64,000 nucleotides of DNA from Chromohalobacter marismortui (GTDB lineage: Bacteria > Pseudomonadota > Gammaproteobacteria > Pseudomonadales > Halomonadaceae). Where the stretch lies: contig NZ_SOBR01000001.1 in NCBI RefSeq assembly GCF_004364315.1, positions 186,001 to 250,000 of the forward strand. The letters run 5' to 3'. The position numbers and the translations under genes were made by a program. Position 1 is the stretch's first letter; every line of letters starts with the position of its first letter. The notes under the pieces are model-generated. The model was not told the origin of the DNA. It saw only the letters and a program-made list of their open reading frames with translations, and ran no database searches. Positions 1-9,251 of the stretch are shown here, one piece after another.

Positions 1-954
1 GCCCAGGCCGATGGCCAGGTTGCGCAACCAGCGCTCATACCCGATGCGCCGAATGGCGCTGCCTTCGGTGCGCATCAAGAACTCTTCTTCGCTCCAGGCG
101 AAGAGACGGATGAGCGAGGCGCGGTCGAGGTCGTGGCGCGGCGCGAAGTCTTCTTCCTGCGACGCACGCGTGAAGCGCGTGAAGGGGCATACCAGTTGGC
201 AATCGTCGCAGCCGTATACCCGGTTACCCATCGCCTTGCGATATTCTTCGGGGATCGAGCCGGCGAGTTCGATGGTCAGATACGAGATGCAGCGCCGCGA
301 GTCGATGACCTTGTCGTCGACGATGGCGCCTGTCGGACACGCCGTCTGACAGCGCGAGCACTTGCCGCAGTGTTCGCTCTCGAAGGGCGCATCCACCGGG
401 AGCGGCAGGTCGGTGTAAAGCTCACCCAGAAAGAACAGCGAACCGGCCTGGGGGTTGAGCAGCATGGCATTCTTGCCGAACCAGCCGAGGCCGGCTTTCT
501 GCGCCAGGGCACGTTCCATGACCGGGGCCGAGTCGACGAAGGCGCGGTAGCCGTAGGCACCGACTTCGTCCTCGATGCGCTTGGCCAGGGTGGCGAGGCG
601 CTTGCGGATCAGCTTGTGGTAGTCGCGCCCCAGTGCATAGCGGGAAACATAGGCGCGCTCGGGTTGTCCGAGTACCTTGGTGGTCTCCACCTCGGGGGGA
701 AGGTAGTCCATGCGCACACTGATGACGCGCAAGGTCCCGGGGATGAGTTCCTCGGGACGCGTGCGCTTGTGACCGTGCTTGGCCATGAAGTGCATTTCGC
801 CGTGGTAACCGGCCGCCAGCCAGCGTTCGAGATAGCGTTCATGAGCGGCGAGATCGGTATCGGTGATGCCCACCTGCTGGAAGCCGAGTTCGCGCCCCCA
901 GGTATGGATGCGGTCGGCCAGCGCGGCATGATCGATGGGCGAAGATGAGGACAT
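1..954 (-). CDS. queG: Epoxyqueuosine reductase QueG (3' end outside window)
   Basis: QueG reduces epoxyqueuosine to queuosine in tRNA, the last step of the pathway, using cobalamin and two 4Fe-4S clusters in the cytosol. Reading back from ATG at 952-954 gives an open frame of 318 codons running off the left edge. Two ferredoxin-like cysteine clusters are visible: CGKCSRCQTACP followed by CDDCQLVCP, the arrangement typical of QueG. Upstream residues include the conserved GWFGKN segment. The family is usually 350-390 residues, so only a short C-terminal part is missing. The gene diverges from nnr across about 95 bases; in many gammaproteobacteria queG borders this same nnr-tsaE-amiC-mutL cluster. 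Identification is firm from the motifs and context. Confidence 0.93.
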   Translation of the reverse strand, partial: MSSSSPIDHAALADRIHTWGRELGFQQVGITDTDLAAHERYLERWLAAGYHGEMHFMAKHGHKRTRPEELIPGTLRVISVRMDYLPPEVETTKVLGQPERAYVSRYALGRDYHKLIRKRLATLAKRIEDEVGAYGYRAFVDSAPVMERALAQKAGLGWFGKNAMLLNPQAGSLFFLGELYTDLPLPVDAPFESEHCGKCSRCQTACPTGAIVDDKVIDSRRCISYLTIELAGSIPEEYRKAMGNRVYGCDDCQLVCPFTRFTRASQEEDFAPRHDLDRASLIRLFAWSEEEFLMRTEGSAIRRIGYERWLRNLAIGLG

Positions 955-1048
955 GACAAGACCCCCGTGAAGCGTGGGCGCCACCCTAGCGCAATCGTGG
1001 CGGGGAATAAATGCTTGTCGCTGGCGAGCACGAGACAGGAGGCGATTC

Positions 1049-2557
1049 ATGACGACGACATGCAGAGTGCCGCATCCCTTGTATGGTGCCGGTCAGGTTC
1101 AGGCGCTGGATCGGCGGCTGACCGATGCGGGCATGGCGGGCTTCGAGTTGATGCAGCGTGCCGCCCAGGCAGCATATACCGCCTTGCGCTCGCGCTGGCC
1201 GGAAGCGCACCGCCTGAGCATCTTGTGCGGTGGCGGCAATAACGCCGGCGATGGTTATGTGATGGCGGCGTTGGCGGCGGCTGATGGCCTCGATGTGCAG
1301 CTCGTCGCTTTGCGCGACCCCGCGACGCTGAGCGGCGACGCAGCGCGGGCTCATGAAATGGCCTGGCAGGCGGGGCTGGATGTCATCGAATGGCGACCCG
1401 AGACGGTAATCAATGGCGATGTGACGGTGGATGCACTGCTGGGTACCGGCGCCACGGGGGAGGTCCGCGAACCACTGCGTAGTGCCATCGAGATGCTCAA
1501 CGCGGCGCCGCGTCCGGTGCTGGCAGTGGATGTTCCCTCAGGCCTTTCGGCACAAACCGGCAGCGTAGCTGGCGTCGCGGTGCGGGCGAGCCTGACGGTC
1601 ACGTTCATTGCCGACAAGTTTGGGTTGCATACCGGTGCCAGCGCGGATCATGTCGGCGAGCTGCATGTCGAAACCTTGGGCGTGACACCTCAAGCGCATG
1701 ACGATCTCGTGCCATTGGGTGAGTTGCAGACGGCCGAGATGCTGCAACGGGCACTGCCGCCGCGACCACGTGGTAGCCATAAAGGTGACTTCGGGCATGT
1801 GTTGGTGATCGGCGGTGGCGCCGGTTTCGGGGGCGCCGCCTTGATGGCCAGCGACGCCGCGTTGCGAAGCGGGGCAGGCAAGGTCAGCTTGGCGACCGCT
1901 GCCGCGCATGTCGCAGCCAGCTTGGTGCGTAGCCCGGAAGTCATGGCGCGCGGGGTGGAAGATGCCAAGGAGATACGCGAACTGCTCGGCCAAGCCTCTG
2001 CTCTGGTGGTGGGCCCGGGGCTCGGGCGTCAAGCCTGGGGACATGCGCTTTGGCAGGCGGCGCTCGAGGCGGGAGGGCCCAGCGTCCTCGACGCCGATGC
2101 ACTGAACTGGCTAGCCGAAGAAGCCCCCCGTCGCCGCGACGACTGGGTGTTGACGCCGCACCCCGGCGAAGCGGCGCGTTTGCTGGGGGTGTCCAGTGCC
2201 GAGGTTCAGACCGATCGGCGTGCGGCAGCACTGGCGTTGCATGAGCGCTATGGCGGCAGTGTGGTGCTCAAGGGCGCAGGCACCTTGATTGCCGACGCCG
2301 ACGGCGTCGCCGTGTGCCCGTATGGCAATCCGGGCATGGCGAGCGGTGGCATGGGGGATGTGCTCTCCGGGATTGTCGGCGCATTGCTGGCACAGGGCCA
2401 AACGCCGGGCGACGCGGCGCGGCATGGTGTCTTGATGCATGCTCTGGCCGGTGATGCAGCGGCGCGAGACGGGGGAGAGCGTGGTCTGGTCGCCACGGAT
2501 CTGGCATCCTATGTGCGCGCAATTGCCAATCCGCGCCCCTTTGAGGCCATGCGATAA
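1049..2557 (+). CDS. nnr: Bifunctional NAD(P)HX epimerase / ADP-dependent NAD(P)HX dehydratase
   Basis: This enzyme repairs hydrated NADH/NADPH: an N-terminal YjeF epimerase domain (about residues 1-215) interconverts the R and S forms, and a C-terminal kinase-fold dehydratase (about 225-500) restores NAD(P)H. Visible signatures are GGGNNAGDGYV and AVDVPSGLSA in the first half, and GSHKGDFGHVLVIGG and NPGMASGGMGDVLSGI in the second. The start chosen is ATG 1049, preceded by AGGAGG (1037-1042) with six bases between; the frame is open 75 bases further upstream but has no ribosome site there. Length of 502 residues fits the fused family. It begins the tsaE-amiC-mutL-miaA run and ends 17 bases before tsaE. 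Confidence 0.94.
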   Translation: MTTTCRVPHPLYGAGQVQALDRRLTDAGMAGFELMQRAAQAAYTALRSRWPEAHRLSILCGGGNNAGDGYVMAALAAADGLDVQLVALRDPATLSGDAARAHEMAWQAGLDVIEWRPETVINGDVTVDALLGTGATGEVREPLRSAIEMLNAAPRPVLAVDVPSGLSAQTGSVAGVAVRASLTVTFIADKFGLHTGASADHVGELHVETLGVTPQAHDDLVPLGELQTAEMLQRALPPRPRGSHKGDFGHVLVIGGGAGFGGAALMASDAALRSGAGKVSLATAAAHVAASLVRSPEVMARGVEDAKEIRELLGQASALVVGPGLGRQAWGHALWQAALEAGGPSVLDADALNWLAEEAPRRRDDWVLTPHPGEAARLLGVSSAEVQTDRRAAALALHERYGGSVVLKGAGTLIADADGVAVCPYGNPGMASGGMGDVLSGIVGALLAQGQTPGDAARHGVLMHALAGDAAARDGGERGLVATDLASYVRAIANPRPFEAMR

Positions 2558-2574
2558 CGCGAGAGTCACGATAG

Positions 2575-3054
2575 ATGCAATGCTTTCTGCCACATGAAAC
2601 CGCGCACGTCGCCTTTGGGGAAGCCCTGGGTCACGCTCTGGGCGGCCGCGGGTGTGTTCACCTGGAAGGGGAGCTGGGGGCCGGCAAGACCACGCTCACG
2701 CGTGGCATTTTGCGTGCCTACGGCCACGTTGGTGCAGTCAAAAGCCCTACCTATACCTTGGTGGAGCCTTATGCGCTGCAGGGCGTGGAGGTGTACCACT
2801 TCGACTTGTATCGGCTAGGGGATCCCGAAGAACTCGAGTTCATGGGCGCACGCGATATGCTCGGTGGCGGCGGCCTGAGTCTGATCGAATGGCCTTCGCG
2901 GGGGAAAGGATGGCTGCCCTCGCCGGACCTGGTGATACATCTGGCATTGGCGGGAGAAGGCCGTCAAGTGACGCTCGAAGGGCTCAGTCCGCACGCTGAG
3001 GCAGTGATGGCGGCATTATCCTCCATTCGTCAGGACAAGGAAGCCGACGCTTGA
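2575..3054 (+). CDS. tsaE: tRNA t6A biosynthesis ATPase TsaE
   Basis: TsaE is the ATPase that works with TsaB, TsaC and TsaD to place threonylcarbamoyl on A37 of ANN-decoding tRNAs. The 159-residue product has the Walker A GELGAGKTTL near residues 32-41, the SPTYTLVEPY switch segment, HFDLYRL and a late IEWP motif, in the order expected of the family. Its last bases overlap the TTG start proposed for the next gene, so the two are probably translated together. The tsaE-amiC-mutL-miaA-hfq order is a classic gammaproteobacterial superoperon. Confidence 0.95.
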   Translation: MQCFLPHETAHVAFGEALGHALGGRGCVHLEGELGAGKTTLTRGILRAYGHVGAVKSPTYTLVEPYALQGVEVYHFDLYRLGDPEELEFMGARDMLGGGGLSLIEWPSRGKGWLPSPDLVIHLALAGEGRQVTLEGLSPHAEAVMAALSSIRQDKEADA

Positions 3055-4544
3055 AGTCGTTCAACGATCAGCCCGGTCAGATGCGGTACCACGCGAGTGC
3101 CATGTGGGTATTCACGCGCCTTGTCATGCTGGCAGTACTCGCCATGAGCCATGCAGCACCTGCCCAGGCTGCCGATATCGAAAACATCCGGCTCTGGGCG
3201 GCGCCTGACCATGTTCGCGTGGTCTTTGACCTGTCCGGCAAAGTGGAAAGCTCCATCTTCATGCTCAACGACCCGCGTCGTCTGGTCGTCGACTTGAAGG
3301 ATACACAACGGGCCTTCGATCCCGATGAGATTGAGCTGGGCGATAGTGCCGTGAGCGATCTGCGGACAGGGATTCATAACGGAGATGACTTGCGTGTGGT
3401 GCTGGATCTCAATCGCAAGGTCATCCCTCACCATTTCATGCTGCCGCCTGCGGGTCAGTATGGCCATCGTCTGGTGATCGACCTGGATTACCCGGGAGAG
3501 AGTGCACTTAAGAAGCCGATCGACCCCATCGCGGCGATGATTCGTGAGCAGGAGATGAGTGCCGAGAGAGCAGTGGCCAAGGCGAAGGCCGAAGGCAAGG
3601 ACCCTGCCCGGGTCCTTGCCCGTCGGAACAGCAAAGCCAAGCCACACCCCAAACGGGACATTATCATCGCCGTCGATGCAGGGCATGGTGGGGAGGATCC
3701 CGGTGCCATCGGGCAGAATGGCACTTATGAGAAGGATGTAGTGCTGGCCATCGCGCGCAAGCTGAACGCAAAGCTCAACGACACCCCGGGATTCAAAGCA
3801 TTTCTCACTCGAGACGGCGATTATTATGTCGGACTGCGCCGGCGGACCGAGTTGGCGCGCAAGCAAAAGGCCGACTTCTTCGTGTCGATACATGCCGATG
3901 CGGTCAAGAGTCGTGGTCCCAGCGGGAGTTCCGTCTATGCGCTATCCCAGAACGGGGCGACGTCGGAGACGGCCCGTTGGTTGGCCAAGACGGAGAACCG
4001 CGCCGACCTGATCGGCGGCGTCAATGGGCGTCTCGACCTCTCCGGCAAGGATGAAGTGCTGCGTGGTGTCCTGCTCGATTTGACCATGACCGCGACGATG
4101 AACGATTCCTTGAGCACAGGCGGTCAAGTGCTCGATCAGTTGGCACAGGTCAATGAGTTGCATAAGTCTCAGGTGGAGCAGGCAGGCTTCGTGGTGCTCA
4201 AGTCGCCGGACATACCATCGTTGCTGGTGGAGACGGGCTTTATTTCCAACCCCGCAGAGGAAAGACGGCTCCAGTCACCGATGTTTCAGGCGAAAATAGC
4301 GGATGCCATCGGCGATGGCATTATCGCGCACTTTCGCCAACAGCCGCCGCCCAGCAGTTTGCTGGCGTGGCGACAAGATCAAGCACGAGGTGCGGCCCCG
4401 AACGAATATCGCGTACGACAGGGCGATACGTTGTCGGAAGTCGCCTCGCGCTACGACGTGACGATGCTGGCCCTCAAGCAGGCCAACGATCTCAATGGCG
4501 ATATCCTGCGTGTGGGACAGGTGCTGAAGATTCCCCAGTCGTGA
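3051..4544 (+). CDS. amiC: Periplasmic N-acetylmuramoyl-L-alanine amidase (AmiB/AmiC type) with LysM
   Basis: Cell-separation amidase that cuts the amide bond between muramic acid and the stem peptide. Order of parts: a hydrophobic export signal ending near AQA (about residue 41), an AMIN targeting domain (about 42-150), a low-complexity linker, an Amidase_3 zinc domain (about 200-430) with AVDAGHGGEDPGA, VSIHADAV and LLVETGFISNP, and a C-terminal LysM (EYRVRQGDTLSEVA). The 497-residue frame opens with TTG at 3051 overlapping the tsaE stop, with AAGGAAG just upstream; ATG at 3081 is an alternative that still keeps the signal sequence. The LysM makes it closest to AmiB/AmiC of pseudomonads. 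It sits 40 bases before mutL. Confidence 0.9.
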   Translation: MKSFNDQPGQMRYHASAMWVFTRLVMLAVLAMSHAAPAQAADIENIRLWAAPDHVRVVFDLSGKVESSIFMLNDPRRLVVDLKDTQRAFDPDEIELGDSAVSDLRTGIHNGDDLRVVLDLNRKVIPHHFMLPPAGQYGHRLVIDLDYPGESALKKPIDPIAAMIREQEMSAERAVAKAKAEGKDPARVLARRNSKAKPHPKRDIIIAVDAGHGGEDPGAIGQNGTYEKDVVLAIARKLNAKLNDTPGFKAFLTRDGDYYVGLRRRTELARKQKADFFVSIHADAVKSRGPSGSSVYALSQNGATSETARWLAKTENRADLIGGVNGRLDLSGKDEVLRGVLLDLTMTATMNDSLSTGGQVLDQLAQVNELHKSQVEQAGFVVLKSPDIPSLLVETGFISNPAEERRLQSPMFQAKIADAIGDGIIAHFRQQPPPSSLLAWRQDQARGAAPNEYRVRQGDTLSEVASRYDVTMLALKQANDLNGDILRVGQVLKIPQS

Positions 4545-4584
4545 CGTATGAGCATGACGTCGCTGCCGTTGGCGAGGCACAATA

Positions 4585-6510
4585 ATGGCCATGACTGACT
4601 CTAGACGTATACATATTCTCGACCCCCGGCTCGCCAACCAGATCGCCGCTGGCGAAGTCGTCGAACGGCCGGCTTCGGTATTGAAGGAACTGGCTGAGAA
4701 TGCCATCGATGCGGGCAGCCGGCGCATCGAGATCGATCTCGAAGCCGGTGGCGCCCGTTTGATTCGTGTGCGAGACGATGGGCGCGGCATCGCCGAGGAG
4801 GACCTGCCGTTGGCGTTGTCACGGCATGCCACCAGCAAGATCGCTTCGCTGGACGATCTCGAAGGCGTGGACAGCCTCGGTTTTCGCGGCGAGGCGCTGG
4901 CCTCGATCAGCTCGGTCTCGCGGCTCGAGCTCATTTCCAATACGCAGGATGAGCCAAGCGAGGGCTGGCGGGTGGTCGCGGAAGGACGCCAGATGGAGCC
5001 GCGTGTGAGCCCTGCGCCGCACCCTCGCGGCAGCTCGGTCGTGGTTCGCGATCTGTTCTTCAATACGCCCGCACGGCGCAAGTTCCTGCGTACCGAAAAG
5101 ACCGAATTCGGCCATGTCGAAGAGGCGTTCCGGCGGCTGGCGCTATCGCGTCATGACATCGCTTGGGTGTTGCGTCATAACCAGAAGGTCGTGCATCAGT
5201 TGCGGGCCGGCGACGAGCCGGCGGCAATGGAACGGCGCGCCGGGGCGCTGCTGGGCCGTAATTTCCTCGAGAATGCCCTGCACGTGGATATCGAGGCGAC
5301 CGGTTTGCGCCTGTGGGGCTGGGTCGGGCTGCCGACGCATTCCCGCGCACAGGCAGACCAGCAGTATTTCTTCGTCAATGGTCGCGTCGTGCGTGACCGC
5401 CTGGTCGCCCATGCCGTGCGTCAAGCCTATCGCGATGTGCTGTTTCACGGACGTCACCCGGTTTTCGTGCTTTACCTCGAGCTCGATCCGCACGTGGTCG
5501 ATGTCAACGTGCACCCTACCAAGCACGAGGTGCGTTTCCGCGATGGGCGCCTGGTACATGACTTCCTGTTCTCGAGCCTGCACCGTGCACTGGCGGATGC
5601 ACGCCCCAATGACGCTCCCACGGGCGTGGCGGCCGAGCGCACAGGCGACGACGTGCCGACACCGCAAGCCTCTGCCACCGAGGAGCAGGCGCCCCCGCGC
5701 TGGCAGCAGCAGGGCATGGCGCTGGGCGCCGAACAGGAACGCCCCGCCGCGCATCGCGTGCGTGAGTTCATGGCCGGTTATCAAGCCTTGCATCCTGAAC
5801 ATGAAGAACAGTTATTGACACCGCAGCCGCCGCGTACCGAACCCGAGACGTCTCCGGTCAAGGAACCCGACGCCCAGGTTGCGGCGATGCCCGAGGCCGA
5901 TGCGACCCAGGCACCGCCACTGGGATATGCGGTGGCGCAGTTGCACGGTGTCTACATCCTGTCTCAGACCGCGCGTGGCCTGGTCGTGGTCGATATGCAC
6001 GCCGCCCACGAGCGCATCACCTACGAGCGCATGAAGCAGCAAGTGCATGGCGATGGGCAGGCCCTGGGGCGGTTGCAGACACAGCCGTTGCTGGTGCCGA
6101 TATCGCTGGCGGTCAGTGGCCGCGAGGTGGAAACCGCCGAACGCGAGCGCGAAACCTTCGAGCGCCTGGGCGTGGAGCTGGATGTTGCCGGGCCGGAGAC
6201 ATTGCTGGTGCGTCGCGTGCCGGTGCTGCTTGATAACGCCGATGTCGAAGCGCTGATTCATGACATGCTGAGCGATCTCGAACGTTTCGGTCGTTCGGAC
6301 AGAGTCGAAGCGCATATCAATGAATTGCTTGCCAGTATGTCGTGTCATGGTAGCGTGCGGGCCAACCGCCGGCTGACGGTGCCCGAGATGAATGCGTTGC
6401 TGCGTGACATGGAGCGCACCGAACGTAGTGGGCAGTGCAATCACGGGCGTCCGACCTGGACCGAGATGTCGATGCACGAGCTGGACAAGCTGTTTCTTCG
6501 TGGCCAGTAA
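4585..6510 (+). CDS. mutL: DNA mismatch repair protein MutL
   Basis: MutL couples MutS mismatch recognition to strand incision. The N-terminal GHKL ATPase (about 1-330) shows [14 protein letters not shown] and [14 protein letters not shown] proline- and glutamine-rich linker (about 350-450) leads to the C-terminal dimerisation domain. That domain carries [12 protein letters not shown] (from about residue 470), which fits the D-[MQ]-H-A-x2-E-x4-E endonuclease signature, plus SCHGSVRAN and CNHGRPTW, the other metal-site motifs. So this MutL probably nicks DNA itself, as in bacteria without MutH; that is an inference. Length 641 is normal. A second ATG six bases downstream is an equally good start. 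Confidence 0.95.
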   Translation: MAMTDSRRIHILDPRLANQIAAGEVVERPASVLKELAENAIDAGSRRIEIDLEAGGARLIRVRDDGRGIAEEDLPLALSRHATSKIASLDDLEGVDSLGFRGEALASISSVSRLELISNTQDEPSEGWRVVAEGRQMEPRVSPAPHPRGSSVVVRDLFFNTPARRKFLRTEKTEFGHVEEAFRRLALSRHDIAWVLRHNQKVVHQLRAGDEPAAMERRAGALLGRNFLENALHVDIEATGLRLWGWVGLPTHSRAQADQQYFFVNGRVVRDRLVAHAVRQAYRDVLFHGRHPVFVLYLELDPHVVDVNVHPTKHEVRFRDGRLVHDFLFSSLHRALADARPNDAPTGVAAERTGDDVPTPQASATEEQAPPRWQQQGMALGAEQERPAAHRVREFMAGYQALHPEHEEQLLTPQPPRTEPETSPVKEPDAQVAAMPEADATQAPPLGYAVAQLHGVYILSQTARGLVVVDMHAAHERITYERMKQQVHGDGQALGRLQTQPLLVPISLAVSGREVETAERERETFERLGVELDVAGPETLLVRRVPVLLDNADVEALIHDMLSDLERFGRSDRVEAHINELLASMSCHGSVRANRRLTVPEMNALLRDMERTERSGQCNHGRPTWTEMSMHELDKLFLRGQ

Positions 6511-6541
6511 CGCTGGTCATCGACCGTTTTCAGGATTTTCG

Positions 6542-7480
6542 ATGAACGATACGCGGCCACTGGCCATTCTCTTGATGGGGCCAACGGCGGCCGGCAAGAC
6601 CGATTTGGCGATTGCCCTGCGCGAATGCCTGGGGGGCGAGTTGATCAGCGTCGACTCGGCGATGATCTATCGCGACATGGACATCGGCACCGCCAAGCCA
6701 TCGGCGGAGGAGCTGGCACGGGCGCCGCACCGTCTGATCGATATTCGCGATCCCGCCGAAACCTATTCCGCTGCCGAGTTCCGCGAGGATGCTCTGGCGG
6801 CGATGCGCGACATCTCGTCGCAGGGGCGTATTCCCATCCTCGTGGGTGGCACCATGATGTATATCAAGCGTTTGATCGATGGCGTGGCGGAGTTGCCTGC
6901 CGCAGATCCAGCGTTGCGTGACGAGCTGGCCCTGCGCGCCCGACGCGAGGGACTCGAGGCGTTGCATGCAGAGCTCGCGCAGGTCGATCCGGTCGCCGCG
7001 AGGTCCATCCATCCGCATAACCGACAGCGCCTGATGCGGGCGCTGGAGGTCTATCGCCTGACGGGGCGGGCGCTGGGTGAGCTGTGGGCGGAACAGCCGC
7101 GTGAAACCTTTCCCTGGCGTCTCGTGTCCATAGCGCTGGCACCTCCTGAGCGCCGAGTGCTGCATGCGCGTATCGCGCAGCGCTTCGATAGCATGTTGGC
7201 GGGAGGCTTTCGCGAGGAGGTCGCCGCCCTTCGCGCGCGCGGTGACTTGCATCCCGGACTCCCCGCCATTCGCTGTGTCGGCTATCGCCAAATGTGGGAA
7301 CATCTCAATGGCGAGATCGACGAAGACACGATGCGCGAGCGGGGACTGGCTGCGACGCGGCAGCTCGCCAAGCGTCAGTTGACATGGCTGCGCAATTGGC
7401 AAGGTGCGCGGTGGGTCGATAGCGACGCGAGCGATATGCGTGAGCAGGTATTGAAAATCGTGCGCGGAAGCGGCACTTAG
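6542..7480 (+). CDS. miaA: tRNA dimethylallyltransferase MiaA
   Basis: MiaA adds a dimethylallyl group to N6 of A37 in tRNAs reading codons that start with U. The product (312 residues from ATG 6542) has the P-loop [12 protein letters not shown] at residues 13-24, the [17 protein letters not shown] substrate segment and the C-terminal [14 protein letters not shown] tRNA-binding region. The frame is open far upstream into mutL, but only the ATG after the mutL stop gives the family N-terminus. It lies 31 bases after mutL and 124 bases before hfq; that gap probably holds an hfq promoter, although I cannot point to a clear one. Confidence 0.95.
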   Translation: MNDTRPLAILLMGPTAAGKTDLAIALRECLGGELISVDSAMIYRDMDIGTAKPSAEELARAPHRLIDIRDPAETYSAAEFREDALAAMRDISSQGRIPILVGGTMMYIKRLIDGVAELPAADPALRDELALRARREGLEALHAELAQVDPVAARSIHPHNRQRLMRALEVYRLTGRALGELWAEQPRETFPWRLVSIALAPPERRVLHARIAQRFDSMLAGGFREEVAALRARGDLHPGLPAIRCVGYRQMWEHLNGEIDEDTMRERGLAATRQLAKRQLTWLRNWQGARWVDSDASDMREQVLKIVRGSGT

Positions 7481-7604
7481 CGTAAGATGACCGGTCACGA
7501 CAACGCTTGGCGAGCGGCGCCGCGAAAAGCAGTGCCATCGCGAGAAGCGGCTGTGACCCTTCGAAAACGACCATAAACCACAGCGAGAAGTTAGGGAGAG
7601 CAAA

Positions 7605-7856
7605 ATGTCCAAAGGACAGTCCCTTCAAGATCCGTACTTGAACATTCTGCGCAAGGAGCGCATTCCGGTTTCCATCTTTCTGGTGAACGGTATTAAATTG
7701 CAGGGGCAGATCGAGTCTTTCGATCAATTCGTCATCCTGCTGCGCAACACCGTGAGCCAGATGGTATACAAGCACGCCATTTCCACGGTCGTGCCATCCC
7801 GCAACGTTCGTCTTCCCGTCCAGGACCCGAATGCCCCGGCGGAAGAAGACGTTTGA
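7605..7856 (+). CDS. hfq: RNA-binding protein Hfq
   Basis: Hexameric Sm-like RNA chaperone that pairs small RNAs with mRNAs. The 83-residue product starts [13 protein letters not shown] and contains the Sm1 core ([19 protein letters not shown]) and Sm2 [12 protein letters not shown]. The C-terminal tail is very short and acidic (PNAPAEEDV), like pseudomonad Hfq (about 82 residues) and unlike the 102-residue enterobacterial form. ATG 7605 follows AGGGAGAG. hflX starts 14 bases after its stop, so co-transcription is very likely. Confidence 0.97.
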   Translation: MSKGQSLQDPYLNILRKERIPVSIFLVNGIKLQGQIESFDQFVILLRNTVSQMVYKHAISTVVPSRNVRLPVQDPNAPAEEDV

Positions 7857-7870
7857 TCGAGAGGCGCTGA

Positions 7871-9190
7871 TTGTTTTTCGAACGTCCCGACGCCGGTGAG
7901 ACGGCGGTTCTCGTCCATGTGGATTTCCACGACGAACAGGAGCGCGAAGATCCGGGAGAATTCCTGGAACTGGTGCGTTCCTCGGGTGTGACGCCGGCGA
8001 CCCTCATCGAGGGGAGTCGGCGTCGTCCCGATCCCAAGACATTCATCGGTAGCGGCAAGTTGGAGGAAATTCGCGAGGTGCGCGAGCTCCACGGTGCCGA
8101 TATCGTCATTTTCAATCATGCCTTGTCGCCTTCACAGGAGCGTAATCTAGAGCGCGCCCTGAAGAGTCGCGTGCTGGATCGCACGGGGCTTATCCTGGAT
8201 ATCTTCGCCCAGCGCGCGCGCACGCATGAGGGTAAGCTTCAGGTCGAGTTGGCGCAGTTGGAATACATGTCAACGCGCCTGGTGCGAGGCTGGACCCACC
8301 TGGAACGCCAAAAGGGCGGGATCGGTTTGCGCGGCCCGGGGGAAACCCAGCTCGAAACCGACCGACGCTTGTTGGGTGGGCGTATCAAGGCGATTCACAA
8401 GCGGCTGGAAAAGGTTCGTACACAACGCGATCAGAACCGCCGTGCACGCTCACGTGCCGAGATTCCCAGCGTGTCTTTGGTAGGTTATACCAATGCCGGC
8501 AAGTCGACGCTGTTCAATACCCTGACTCACGCAGAGGTGTACGCCGCCGATCAATTGTTCGCCACGCTCGATCCCACGCTGCGGCGTATCGACGTGGAGG
8601 ATGTCGGGCCGGTGGTCATGGCGGATACCGTGGGATTCATCCGCCATCTGCCACACAAGCTGGTGGAGGCGTTTCGCGCCACCCTGCAGGAAGCCACCGA
8701 GGCTTCGTTGTTGGTGCATGTCATCGATGCGGCGGATCCGGATCGCGATTTCAACGTGGCGCAGGTCGGTGCAGTGCTCGAGGAAATCGGTGCTGACGAC
8801 GTGCCCCAGCTGCTGGTCATGAACAAGATCGACATCTTGGATAGCGCGCCCCGTCTTGAGCGTGACGAGCACGGGCGCCCACAGATCGTGTGGCTCTCGG
8901 CGCGTGATGCACGCGGTTTCGAATTGCTTCACCAAGCACTCGGTGAGCTACTGGCCGAGGACTTGCTAGAGGCCAGTTTGACGCTGGAGCCCGATCAGGG
9001 AAGATTGAGGGCGTCGCTGCATGCGTTGAATGCCGTGCAGCAAGAACAATTTGACGAGCAGGGCCGCATCCTGCTGGATATCCGTCTGCCTAGACGCGAT
9101 TTCTTTCAGCTGATGGCCCGTCTCGGTGATAAGGCAGCACATTATTTGCCGCCGGGAGCCCTCGATCGCCCGGAATGGGAGCGCCACTGA
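7871..9190 (+). CDS. hflX: Ribosome-associated GTPase HflX
   Basis: HflX splits stalled or heat-damaged 70S ribosomes. It has an N-terminal ATP/nucleotide-binding HflX domain (about 1-190, with GSGKLEEI and LSPSQERNLE), a coiled stretch, and a central G domain with GYTNAGKSTLFN (G1), DTVGFIRHLP (G3) and NKID (G4). The start is TTG 7871 with GAGAGG about six bases upstream; this gives the expected FxRPDAGE N-terminus, and no ATG nearby does. Length 439 residues is typical. It is followed after 61 bases by hflK. Confidence 0.95.
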   Translation: MFFERPDAGETAVLVHVDFHDEQEREDPGEFLELVRSSGVTPATLIEGSRRRPDPKTFIGSGKLEEIREVRELHGADIVIFNHALSPSQERNLERALKSRVLDRTGLILDIFAQRARTHEGKLQVELAQLEYMSTRLVRGWTHLERQKGGIGLRGPGETQLETDRRLLGGRIKAIHKRLEKVRTQRDQNRRARSRAEIPSVSLVGYTNAGKSTLFNTLTHAEVYAADQLFATLDPTLRRIDVEDVGPVVMADTVGFIRHLPHKLVEAFRATLQEATEASLLVHVIDAADPDRDFNVAQVGAVLEEIGADDVPQLLVMNKIDILDSAPRLERDEHGRPQIVWLSARDARGFELLHQALGELLAEDLLEASLTLEPDQGRLRASLHALNAVQQEQFDEQGRILLDIRLPRRDFFQLMARLGDKAAHYLPPGALDRPEWERH

Positions 9191-9251
9191 CAGTCCCCGT
9201 CATGGGCGTCCCTGGCGAGATGCATCGCAATCAATGCAGTGGAGAAGACGT

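Noticed and set aside
133-948. A 271-codon plus-strand frame at the left edge
   Set aside because: It is antisense to queG, whose two ferredoxin-type cysteine clusters establish the true strand.
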